DNA of 64,000 nt. It comes from Pseudomonas fluorescens. Lineage in GTDB: Bacteria; Pseudomonadota; Gammaproteobacteria; Pseudomonadales; Pseudomonadaceae. Within the stretch, counting starts at the first letter, position 1; every line of letters begins with the position of its first letter. The notes beneath the pieces were generated by a model. The model was not told where the DNA came from and ran no database searches. It was given only the letters and a program-made list of their open reading frames with translations. The stretch spans positions 310,001-374,000 of the forward strand of contig NZ_CABVHU010000003.1 in assembly GCF_902497855.1 (NCBI RefSeq). The letters run 5' to 3'. Shown here in pieces: positions 38,518-45,887 of the stretch. Both the position numbers and the translations under genes were made by a program.

Positions 38518-39008
38518 CGAGGTTGCTCCGGAATTAAATCGGCGGGGATTATCACGCCATTGCGCGCCAGGTGCACGTAGTGCGCGATGAATAAACCGGT
38601 TTCCATTTCACCTTCCAGACGGTAGGGGATGGGCTGACCGGGTTTCTTCAGCAGTTTCACCACGTCCCGGACCTTGGGCCACAGGTTGGTGCGGATCGGC
38701 ACCTTGAAATACGCACTGCGCTTGGGACCGACCGTAAACCAGTGTTCGTGTTCGCCTTCGGTCAGCAGCAGGTCGCCCAGATGAATCCGGTATTCGAGGC
38801 CGCGCACCGTCAGGTCGCTGTCGTCGGGGTTGTCGACGCGAAAGTACAGGAGGAATCGTTGCTGCATCAGTTTGGCCTGGACGACTTCGACCTTGACCAG
38901 GTGCACCTGTGGTTCCGGCCCGTCATTACTGAACCATGACGCACAGCCGCCGAGCCCCGCAAACAGGAGCAGGGTAAAGAGATAAAGTACGAGTCGTCGG
39001 GTGATCAT
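38514..39008 (-). CDS. LEA type 2 family lipoprotein
   Basis: A 164-residue protein with lipobox GLGGC (Cys22). The body is a single LEA2/WHy-type beta domain ([41 protein letters not shown]), an immunoglobulin-like fold also found in desiccation proteins. Expected in the periplasm, anchored by lipid. It is coupled to the His-rich SEC-C gene. Function unknown. Confidence 0.86.
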   Translation of the reverse strand: MITRRLVLYLFTLLLFAGLGGCASWFSNDGPEPQVHLVKVEVVQAKLMQQRFLLYFRVDNPDDSDLTVRGLEYRIHLGDLLLTEGEHEHWFTVGPKRSAYFKVPIRTNLWPKVRDVVKLLKKPGQPIPYRLEGEMETGLFIAHYVHLARNGVIIPADLIPEQPR

Positions 39009-39132
39009 GGTCGAAACTCTCCCTTGAACACCAGTTTAGCCCTTAAAAGATCGTCCGAGCGCGGCCCGAGCCTTCGGCAGCTCCTGCCTTGGATCGGCGT
39101 AATCCTGCAGCCTGCGATCTTTTGCGGTTACC

Positions 39133-39609
39133 TCAAGTGGCGAAATACCCCGCGCAACACTTCTTGAATTTTTGCCCGCTGGCGCACGGGCAGGCATCGT
39201 TGCGCCCGGCCTTCAGTTGCACGGTGGGATCGATGAAGTACCAGCGGCCGGCGTTCTGCACGAACGAGGAGCGTTCGCGGTGGCTGTGTTCGCCACCGCC
39301 ATCGTGCCAGCGCGCCGTGAAGGTGACGAACGCGTGTTCCGGCTGGCCGCCGAGGACCTCGGAACTTTCCACGTCCAGGCCCAGCCAGGTGCTTTGGGCG
39401 CTCCAGTCGCTGATGGACTGCCGGTCCAGGCCCGCTTGTTGCGCGGGCAGGGTGGTCGCCACCAGATAATCGATCAGGCCCAGCACATAGGCGCTGTAGC
39501 GCGAACGCATCAAGGCTTCGGCACAAGGCGCCGGATGCCCGGCATGGTAATGACCGCAGCAGGCGTCAAGCAGGGTGCCGCTGCCGCAGGGGCAAATGGA
39601 TGTACTCAT
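39133..39609 (-). CDS. YchJ family protein with two SEC-C motifs
   Basis: A 158-residue protein. SEC-C motifs stand at both ends, [14 protein letters not shown] (residues 6-19) and [13 protein letters not shown] near 140-152, with the YchJ NTF2-like middle domain between ([10 protein letters not shown]). The ATG at 39609 puts the first SEC-C at the N-terminus. Its start is five bases from the stop of the next upstream gene, suggesting one transcript. No function is established. Confidence 0.9.
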   Translation of the reverse strand: MSTSICPCGSGTLLDACCGHYHAGHPAPCAEALMRSRYSAYVLGLIDYLVATTLPAQQAGLDRQSISDWSAQSTWLGLDVESSEVLGGQPEHAFVTFTARWHDGGGEHSHRERSSFVQNAGRWYFIDPTVQLKAGRNDACPCASGQKFKKCCAGYFAT

Positions 39610-39613
39610 TGCG

Positions 39614-40111
39614 TTACCACCAATATTTCCCGAAATTTTCCGGATTGGCCCAGAACCTCGAATTGAGCCAGTCGGGTACTTGTTTGTACTCAAGCAGATC
39701 ATAGGTGAACAGGGTCAGCACCTGCTCGTCGCGCTGGAAGCGCTCGCTGGCTTGCAGGGCCAGGGAGAAGAAGTCGGTCTCTTGCCAGCCACTGGCCGGC
39801 AAGTCCGCCAGCACCGCGATGCGGCTGGCGTTGAGGTTGCGTATCCCACCCAACAGGTTCAGGCCATCGCGCTTGGGCAAATGTTCCAGGCAATCGACCA
39901 CCAGCGCCAGGTCAAACCGGCGTGCCGCCAGTTCGTCCGGCAAGGGGCCAGGAGCCGAATGGGCCACGCAGGTGTCCGGATGGGCGAGCTTGAATGCTTC
40001 AAGCGCGGGGAATTCGCTGGCGCCAATCAGCAACAGGCGCGCCGGGGCGTAACGATCAAGCAATGCGGCCAGCGCCTGCTGGGGCGTGCGCGAAGAAATA
40101 GCTGCAATCAT
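39614..40111 (-). CDS. DUF6231-type protein, Rossmann (methyltransferase-like) fold
   Basis: A 165-residue protein whose pattern ARLLLIGAS...[24 protein letters not shown] resembles the SAM-binding strand and acidic loop of class I methyltransferases, but the glycine-rich motif is poor. The C-terminal part ends [18 protein letters not shown]. It is conserved in Pseudomonas as far as I recall, and no substrate is known. It is first in the minus-strand pair with the YchJ gene. Confidence 0.75.
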   Translation of the reverse strand: MIAAISSRTPQQALAALLDRYAPARLLLIGASEFPALEAFKLAHPDTCVAHSAPGPLPDELAARRFDLALVVDCLEHLPKRDGLNLLGGIRNLNASRIAVLADLPASGWQETDFFSLALQASERFQRDEQVLTLFTYDLLEYKQVPDWLNSRFWANPENFGKYWW

Positions 40112-40247
40112 CGAAGATCCTCAATCAGTGCGCCAAGACTAGCCTGCCCACAGGTCCATATATAGAGCCTGATACGTCAAAAGTGTCGATCAGCCGCGAA
40201 CACGGGACCAAACAGCACTGGCCTATTGCTGGCGGAGATTAAATGTG

Positions 40248-40293
40248 GGGTCTTTACTCCCTAGAATCGGTTTTCAAGCCGATCCCTCAGGAG
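40248..40293 (+). promoter_or_regulatory. Leader hairpin covering the ribosome site of OmpA-like gene 1
   Basis: The 13-base element GGGTCTTTACTCC ends at 40260. Its CTCC (40257-40260) can pair with GGAG (40290-40293) of the ribosome site CAGGAG, and ATCGG (40266-40270) with CCGAT (40279-40283). The start codon is at 40302. The same element and a stronger version of the stem precede the next gene. Confidence 0.55.
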
Positions 40294-40301
40294 ATAACTA
40301 G

Positions 40302-40997
40302 ATGAGCATAGTTCGGACAGCATTACCCTTGGTTCTGCTAACCAGTGTGTTGACTGGTTGCGCAGGTTTGCAGAAAACCGACTGGCCGACCTGTGCGGCG
40401 GTCGGTGGTGTCGTGGGTGCGGGTCTTGGCGCAACCGAGAGTTCGGCATGGGCAGGGTATGGCGCGCTGCTGATCGGCGGCACGGCTGCGGCCTATTGCT
40501 GGGTTCACGGTGATGGCGACGAAGACGGCGATGGTGTACCGGACAGCCGCGACAAGTGCCCGGGTACGCCTCCAGGCGTACGGGTCGACGCCGACGGTTG
40601 CCCTCCACCGGTGCCTGCGCCAGTGGTCGAAGAGGCCGTCGTGGTCAAGGAAGAAGTCATCGTCATTCGCGATGTTCATTTCCAGTTCGACAAAGCCACG
40701 CTGACCCCTTCCGATAAAGAGGTACTCAACACAATCGCCACTCGCCTGAAACAGGAGGCTTCCACTGCCCAGTTGACCGTCACCGGTCACACCGACAGCG
40801 TGGGCAGTGATGCCTATAACCAGAAACTGTCGGATCGTCGTGCGCATTCGGTGGTCGAATACCTGATTTCCCAAGGCGTTCCACGCAGCAGCTTCGTGTC
40901 CGTGGCCGGTGCCGGTGAAAGCCAGCCGGTGGCCGATAACAAAACCGCTGACGGCCGTGCACTGAACCGTCGCACCGAGATCAAAATCAACCGCTAG
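40302..40997 (+). CDS. OmpA-like peptidoglycan-binding lipoprotein 1
   Basis: A 231-residue lipoprotein (lipobox LTGC, Cys20). Then a short Gly/Ala-rich membrane-like segment, a thrombospondin type 3 calcium-binding repeat (DGDEDGDGVPDSRDKCPGTP) and a C-terminal OmpA domain. The OmpA part includes FDKATLTPSDKEVL, TGHTDSVGSDAYNQKLSDRRA and ALNRRTEI, which bind meso-diaminopimelate in peptidoglycan. It is anchored in the outer membrane and probably tethers the cell wall. It matches PA1041 by position. It has a tandem paralogue 90 bases downstream. Confidence 0.92.
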   Translation: MSIVRTALPLVLLTSVLTGCAGLQKTDWPTCAAVGGVVGAGLGATESSAWAGYGALLIGGTAAAYCWVHGDGDEDGDGVPDSRDKCPGTPPGVRVDADGCPPPVPAPVVEEAVVVKEEVIVIRDVHFQFDKATLTPSDKEVLNTIATRLKQEASTAQLTVTGHTDSVGSDAYNQKLSDRRAHSVVEYLISQGVPRSSFVSVAGAGESQPVADNKTADGRALNRRTEIKINR

Positions 40998-41034
40998 GCC
41001 CCTCGCATTTCGCGGCTTGTGCAGTCGCGGATGC

Positions 41035-41079
41035 GGGTCTTTACTCCTGTGTAACCGGCATCGGCCGGTAACACAGGAG
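41035..41079 (+). promoter_or_regulatory. Leader hairpin burying the ribosome site of OmpA-like gene 2
   Basis: The identical GGGTCTTTACTCC ends at 41047. From 41044 nine base pairs (CTCCTGTGT with ACACAGGAG), one A-A mismatch and six more pairs (ACCGGC/GCCGGT-type) form a stem closed by an ATCG loop, ending at 41079. The Shine-Dalgarno CAGGAG is entirely inside the stem; ATG is at 41088. No T run follows, so it is not a terminator. Confidence 0.7.
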
Positions 41080-41087
41080 CTTTCACC

Positions 41088-41801
41088 ATGAGTGTTCTCA
41101 CAAGGACCGTCTTGCCGGTTCTGCTGCTCGGCAGCGTGTTGACCGGTTGCGCTACTCACAGCGATGGCACCGCCCCCTTGAATCAACGAACCTGGCCAAT
41201 CTGCAGTGTGATCGGCGGGCTGGTCGGTGGCGGCCTGGGCGCGCTGCAAAGTAGCGGTTGGGCGGCGGGTGGAGCGGCGCTCGGTATTCTCACCGGTGGT
41301 TTGATCTGTTTCGCCCAGGATGGCGACGAAGACGACGATGGTGTATTCGATCGACGCGATCGCTGTCCTGATACGCCTGCCAATACGCCCGTCGAGCATC
41401 ACGGTTGCCCGTTGCCACAGTATCCGGTCACCGTGAAACCTGTTGAACCGGTGCGCGCCGAAGTCATTGTCCTCAGAGACGACGTGCTGTTCGCCTTCGA
41501 CAAGTTCAGCCTGACCCCTTCTGCGCAAAGCCAGCTGGATTCGCTGATGAGCAAACTGCAAAACGCCGATGTGGTAAGCATCAAGGTGATCGGTCACACC
41601 GACAGCAAAGGCTCGGATGCCTACAACCAGGTACTGTCGGAACGTCGTGCCAGCGCCGTGGCGGACTATCTGTTGAGCCGGGGCCTGGCGCCGGACAAAC
41701 TCTCCAGCGAAGGCCGGGGCGAGCGCGAGCCGATGGCCGATAACGAAACAGACGCAGGGCGCGCGCAAAACCGCCGCGTGGAGTTGCACATCAATCGCTG
41801 A
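41088..41801 (+). CDS. OmpA-like peptidoglycan-binding lipoprotein 2
   Basis: A 237-residue paralogue of the preceding gene with the same plan. Lipobox LTGC (Cys21), a Gly/Ala segment with LVGGGLGALQSSGW, an acidic calcium repeat (DGDEDDDGVFDRRDRCPDTP), and an OmpA domain (FDKFSLTPSAQSQ, GHTDSKGSDAYNQVLSERRA, AQNRRVEL). The pair looks like a tandem duplication that has diverged at the protein level but kept the leader element. Confidence 0.92.
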   Translation: MSVLTRTVLPVLLLGSVLTGCATHSDGTAPLNQRTWPICSVIGGLVGGGLGALQSSGWAAGGAALGILTGGLICFAQDGDEDDDGVFDRRDRCPDTPANTPVEHHGCPLPQYPVTVKPVEPVRAEVIVLRDDVLFAFDKFSLTPSAQSQLDSLMSKLQNADVVSIKVIGHTDSKGSDAYNQVLSERRASAVADYLLSRGLAPDKLSSEGRGEREPMADNETDAGRAQNRRVELHINR

Positions 41802-41948
41802 GGCCCGTAATAGAGCCGTCGGACAGCCATAATGGCCGATCCGGCGGCCATTCGGCACCTTCATGAAGAATTTGCCATTGCCCTCTGGCTTATCCCGTGT
41901 GGAAGCCGTTACTGTGCGTGCAAAGAATAATTCTCAACGGGTGAGCGT

Positions 41949-42227
41949 ATGAAGGTGTTCTGGTGGCTGGGGAAGCTGTTGACCCTGCTGTTCTGGTTAG
42001 TGGTGCTGGTCAACCTGCTCATGCCGTTTGTCTATCCGCTGCACCTGTTGGTCAATATGGCCGCTAGCCTGCTGGCAGGCCTTCATCTGCTGGAGGCGGT
42101 GTTCTGCTTTCGCAGCCTCAGAGGGCGCGCCCACCCTTGGCGTGATCGCCTGAAGATCCTCTTTTTCGGTGTTTACCACCTGCAAACCATTCCGGCTCCT
42201 ACTGTATCGAAGGCTTCCCATGCGTAA
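41949..42227 (+). CDS. DUF1145 family membrane protein
   Basis: A 92-residue inner-membrane protein with two hydrophobic segments (KLLTLLFWLVVLVNLLMP and MAASLLAGLHLLEAVF). It resembles E. coli YhhL. The C-terminus RDRLKILFFGVYHLQT is the conserved tail of the family. Its stop codon overlaps the start of the next gene by eight bases, so the two are coupled. No function is known. Confidence 0.87.
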   Translation: MKVFWWLGKLLTLLFWLVVLVNLLMPFVYPLHLLVNMAASLLAGLHLLEAVFCFRSLRGRAHPWRDRLKILFFGVYHLQTIPAPTVSKASHA

Positions 42228-42978
42228 TCTCTGTCTGCTCGCCGCACTTGTCAGCCCATTGGCTTGCGCCCAGGTGGTAAGCGTTGAAGCCAACTCGCTG
42301 ATGCGCTTGCCCAACACGGCCAGCACCTTGCACCTGGAACGCCTGGAAGTGGCCGATTACGGTACTTTGCTGATCCCTTCGAACGTGACCGAAGTGACCG
42401 TCGACCAACTGCGCCTGGGGCGTGAAGCGCGGATTGCGATCGTACCCAGCGAACAGGCACTGGCGCTCAAGGTCAGTCGTGCCCAATTGGCCGAAGGCAG
42501 CCAGATCACCGCCCGCGGTGCGCCGGGCACCTTCCTCAAGGCTGCCCGTTCCGGGCGTAACCTGACGTTGCAGATCAAGTCGCTGGAGGCGCCGCAATTG
42601 TCGGTAGACGCTCGCGGTGGCGCCGGCGCACCGGGTTTTGTCGGGCTGGATGGGGCCAACGGGCAGGCACCGGGTTGCACCTGGGGCCAGGCCGGTCGCG
42701 GCGCCGATGGCACCAATGGCAGCGACGGCCAGCCGGGGGCATCGGGTGCGCTGGTCCGGCTGGAAGTGCCGCGCGATTACCCGGCGCAACAGATCAAGGT
42801 CCAGGTCGCCGGCGGTGCCGGTGGCATGGCCGGGCCTGGCGGCAAGCCGGGGGCCGGTGGCAAGGCCAAGGGCTGCTTCGTGTACAAGGCCGATGGCGGC
42901 AAGAGCGGGCGTCCTGGCGCTGATGGCCAGCCAGGACCTGCGGGTGCGGAAGGTACGGTGACTGTCCAGCGGTTGTAA
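42220..42978 (+). CDS. Exported Gly-rich collagen-like protein
   Basis: A 252-residue protein with a signal peptide (MRNLCLLAALVSPLACA-QVV). The first half is a beta-rich domain. The second half has two Gly-rich, partly Gly-X-Y-like blocks (residues about 133-175 and 200-245, e.g. GADGTNGSDGQPGASG and GRPGADGQPGPAGAEG) separated by an LVRLEVPRDY beta segment. Two cysteines (GCTWG and GCFVY) sit one in each block and could pair. Probably surface or periplasmic. Start fixed by signal peptide and overlap with the DUF1145 gene. Confidence 0.82.
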   Translation: MRNLCLLAALVSPLACAQVVSVEANSLMRLPNTASTLHLERLEVADYGTLLIPSNVTEVTVDQLRLGREARIAIVPSEQALALKVSRAQLAEGSQITARGAPGTFLKAARSGRNLTLQIKSLEAPQLSVDARGGAGAPGFVGLDGANGQAPGCTWGQAGRGADGTNGSDGQPGASGALVRLEVPRDYPAQQIKVQVAGGAGGMAGPGGKPGAGGKAKGCFVYKADGGKSGRPGADGQPGPAGAEGTVTVQRL

Positions 42979-42990
42979 CCTCTCAACCGA

Positions 42991-43087
42991 TCATTCCCAC
43001 GCTCTGCGTGGGAATGCAGCCCGTGACTCTCCGCGTCACTGGACGCAGAGCGTCCCTTGAGGCATTCCCACGCAGAGCATGGGAACG
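42991..43087. repeat. Inverted repeat of the ATTCCCACGC family
   Basis: ATTCCCACGCTCTGCGTGGGAAT forms a compact palindrome at 42991, and a related copy (ATTCCCACGCAGAGCATGGGAA) lies near the right end, with a smaller GACGCAGAGCGTC palindrome between them. It is a different Pseudomonas repeat family from REP. It fills the gap between the Gly-rich gene and the CopD gene. Confidence 0.8.
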
Positions 43088-43088
43088 A

Positions 43089-43547
43089 TCACGGCCGCGC
43101 CGCAGCAATCGCCACCAACACCAACCCGACCATCAGATTGATCCCCACCAACCGGCGAATCCTCCCCAGCACCGCCGCCCCGGTCGGCCAATCCTGCGCC
43201 GTTACCGCAATGCGCAACTCAGGCAACATCAACGCCTGGATCCGGATAAACAACGCCGTCATCACCACATACAGCCCCATCATCACCTGCACATAACGCG
43301 GCGCGGTTTCAAACCCGGCGTACTGCAGATGGATCATGCCCACGCCGCTGATCGGCAAAAGCACCACCGCCACCCAGACCCAGCGGAAAAATCCTTGAAA
43401 CACTTCTACCCACAATTTCAACCGGGCAGGGCCTTCCAGCGCCTTCATCGCGGCGGGGCGCAGGACCATCCAGGCGAAAAACATGCCGCCTACCCAGACC
43501 AGGGCGGACAGGACATGCAGGGTATAAACGATGCCAAAAGGTGTCAT
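43089..43547 (-). CDS. CopD-domain membrane protein
   Basis: A 152-residue protein with four hydrophobic segments. The N-terminal LHVLSALVWVGGMFFAWMVLRPAA is the CopD/heme-like motif with a histidine in the first helix. It is similar to the CopD permease domain for copper, but short stand-alone members have no proven function. Transcribed away from dinG. Confidence 0.85.
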   Translation of the reverse strand: MTPFGIVYTLHVLSALVWVGGMFFAWMVLRPAAMKALEGPARLKLWVEVFQGFFRWVWVAVVLLPISGVGMIHLQYAGFETAPRYVQVMMGLYVVMTALFIRIQALMLPELRIAVTAQDWPTGAAVLGRIRRLVGINLMVGLVLVAIAAARP

Positions 43548-43646
43548 TGAGGTACTCCGTTCTGCGCGGGATTAATTAGCGGGGTATGATAGCGACCGAA
43601 CCGAACCACTGAAAATTTATCCAGCGTTTTTTGCGCCCGACAATCC

Positions 43647-45791
43647 ATGATCAGCACCGAACTCAAAACCACGATCCAGGGCGCCTACTCGCGTTTTCTC
43701 GAAGCCAAGAGCCTCAAGCCGCGCTACGGGCAACGCCTGATGATCGCCGAAATTGCCAAGGTCCTCGGCGACATCGACACCGACGACGAAGGCCGGCGCA
43801 GTGGCGACCCCGCGATTGTCGCGGTGGAAGCCGGCACCGGTACCGGTAAAACCGTGGCCTACAGCCTCGCGGCCATCCCCACGGCCAAGGCCGCCGGCAA
43901 ACGCCTGGTGATCGCCACGGCCACCGTGGCCCTGCAAGAGCAGATCGTCTACAAGGACCTGCCCGACCTGATGCGCAACAGCGGGCTGAATTTCAGCTTC
44001 GCCCTGGCCAAGGGGCGCGGGCGCTACATGTGCCTGTCCAAGCTCGACATGTTGCTCCAGGAGGGCCACGCGCAAACGGCCACCGCACAATTGTTCGAAG
44101 AAGAAGGCTTCAAGATCGAGGTCGACGAGGCCAGCCAGAAGCTGTTCACCAGCATGATCGAGAAGCTCGCCGGCAATAAGTGGGACGGCGACCGTGACAG
44201 TTGGTCCACCGCCCTGGAAGACGCCGACTGGGCCCGCCTGACCACCGATCACAGCCAGTGCACCAACCGGCATTGCCCCAACTTCGGCCAGTGCGCCTTC
44301 TACAAGGCCCGCGAAGGCATGGGTAAGGTCGACGTGATCGTCACCAACCACGACATGGTCCTGGCTGACCTGGCCCTGGGCGGCGGGGCGGTGCTGCCCG
44401 ATCCGCGCGACACCATCTACGTCTTCGACGAAGGCCATCACCTGCCGGACAAGGCCATCGGCCACTTCGCCCACTACACGCGCCTGCGTTCCACCGCCGA
44501 CTGGCTGGAAGCCACCGCCAAGAACCTGACCAAGCTCCTGGCCCAGCACCCGCTGCCGGGGGATCTGGGCAAGTTGCTCGAACAGGTGCCGGAGCTGGCG
44601 CGGGAGATCAAGACCCAGCAGCAGTTCATGTTCACCGCGTGCGAGCAGGTCGCCGATTTCAAACCCGGCGAAGATGTCGAAGGCCGCGAGCGACCGCGTC
44701 ACCGTTTCGTCGGCGGGGTGATTCCCGAGCACATGCGCGAAATGGGCATCGAGCTGAAGAAGGGCTTTGCCCGCCTGACCGATTTGTTCACCCGGCTGAC
44801 CGAACTGCTCAAGGAAGGCATGGACGGCGAGGTCAACATCGGCATCGCCAGCAACCAGGCCGAAGAGTGGTATCCGCTATTCGGCAGCCTGTTGTCCCGT
44901 TCTTCGGGCAACTGGGAGCTGTGGACCGCCTTTACCGTCGAAGACCCGGAAGACAACCCGCCCATGGCCCGCTGGCTGACCCTGGCTGAAAGCGGTTCGC
45001 TGTTTGACATCGAGGTCAATGCCAGCCCGATCCTCGCGGCGGAAATGCTTCGACGCAATCTGTGGAACGTGGCTTACGGCGCGCTGGTGACCTCGGCGAC
45101 CCTGACCGCACTCGGTACATTCGACCGTTTCCGCATGCGCGCCGGCCTGCCGAAAAAAGCCGTGACCGCGGTGGTGCCGAGCCCGTTCCACCACGCCGAC
45201 GCGGGCGTGCTGCGGGTGCCGGACCTGAAGGCCGACCCGCGTGATGCTCCGGCCCACACCGCGGCGATCATCCGTGACTTGCCGGCGCTGGTGGAAGGGT
45301 CCCGGGGCACCCTGGTGCTGTTCTCCTCGCGCAAACAGATGCAGGACGTGTTCGACGGCCTGGACCGCGACTGGCGCAAGCAAGTGTTCATTCAAGGCAA
45401 CCTGTCCAAGCAGGAAACCCTGAACAAGCACAAGGCGCGGGTCGATGGCGGGGACTCCAGCGTGCTGTTCGGCCTGGCGAGTTTTGCCGAAGGGGTCGAC
45501 TTGCCCGGAGCGTATTGCGAACACGTGGTGATCGCCAAGATCCCGTTCTCGGTGCCCGATGACCCGGTCGAAGCGGCCCTGGCCGAATGGATCGAAGCCC
45601 GGGGCGGCAATCCGTTCATGGAAATCTCGGTGCCGGATGCCTCACTGAAACTGGTCCAGGCCTGCGGGCGCTTGCTGCGCACCGAAGAAGACCGCGGCAC
45701 CATCACCTTGCTCGATCGACGCCTGGTGACCCAGCGCTACGGCAAGGCGATCCTCAATGCGTTGCCGCCATTCCGTCGTGAAATTTCCTGA
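43647..45791 (+). CDS. dinG: ATP-dependent DNA helicase DinG
   Basis: A 714-residue XPD-like 5'-3' helicase. Walker A is EAGTGTGKT at 61-69. Cysteines C129, C205, C210 and C216 are placed to bind the Fe-S cluster. The DEAH-like box is DEGHHLPD, and helicase motifs ASFAEGVDLPGAY and QACGRLLRTEEDRG follow. It unwinds R-loops and forks. A perfect nine-base hairpin follows the stop. Confidence 0.95.
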   Translation: MISTELKTTIQGAYSRFLEAKSLKPRYGQRLMIAEIAKVLGDIDTDDEGRRSGDPAIVAVEAGTGTGKTVAYSLAAIPTAKAAGKRLVIATATVALQEQIVYKDLPDLMRNSGLNFSFALAKGRGRYMCLSKLDMLLQEGHAQTATAQLFEEEGFKIEVDEASQKLFTSMIEKLAGNKWDGDRDSWSTALEDADWARLTTDHSQCTNRHCPNFGQCAFYKAREGMGKVDVIVTNHDMVLADLALGGGAVLPDPRDTIYVFDEGHHLPDKAIGHFAHYTRLRSTADWLEATAKNLTKLLAQHPLPGDLGKLLEQVPELAREIKTQQQFMFTACEQVADFKPGEDVEGRERPRHRFVGGVIPEHMREMGIELKKGFARLTDLFTRLTELLKEGMDGEVNIGIASNQAEEWYPLFGSLLSRSSGNWELWTAFTVEDPEDNPPMARWLTLAESGSLFDIEVNASPILAAEMLRRNLWNVAYGALVTSATLTALGTFDRFRMRAGLPKKAVTAVVPSPFHHADAGVLRVPDLKADPRDAPAHTAAIIRDLPALVEGSRGTLVLFSSRKQMQDVFDGLDRDWRKQVFIQGNLSKQETLNKHKARVDGGDSSVLFGLASFAEGVDLPGAYCEHVVIAKIPFSVPDDPVEAALAEWIEARGGNPFMEISVPDASLKLVQACGRLLRTEEDRGTITLLDRRLVTQRYGKAILNALPPFRREIS

Positions 45792-45797
45792 AACACC

Positions 45798-45817
45798 GGT
45801 GGGCAATTTTGCCCACC
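45798..45817. terminator. Hairpin after dinG
   Basis: GGTGGGCAA pairs with TTGCCCACC around TT. There is no T run, so it may be only a stabilising 3' structure. Confidence 0.45.
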
Positions 45818-45887
45818 GCGTTGTCTATCTCTCTACCATCGCTTTTCCATTGGCCGATTGAAGGTCGTTAGGGAGAATTTCGTTCTC

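Noticed and set aside
42991..43087. Possible small RNA gene
   Set aside because: It fits a dispersed palindromic repeat family; no promoter or terminator is seen.
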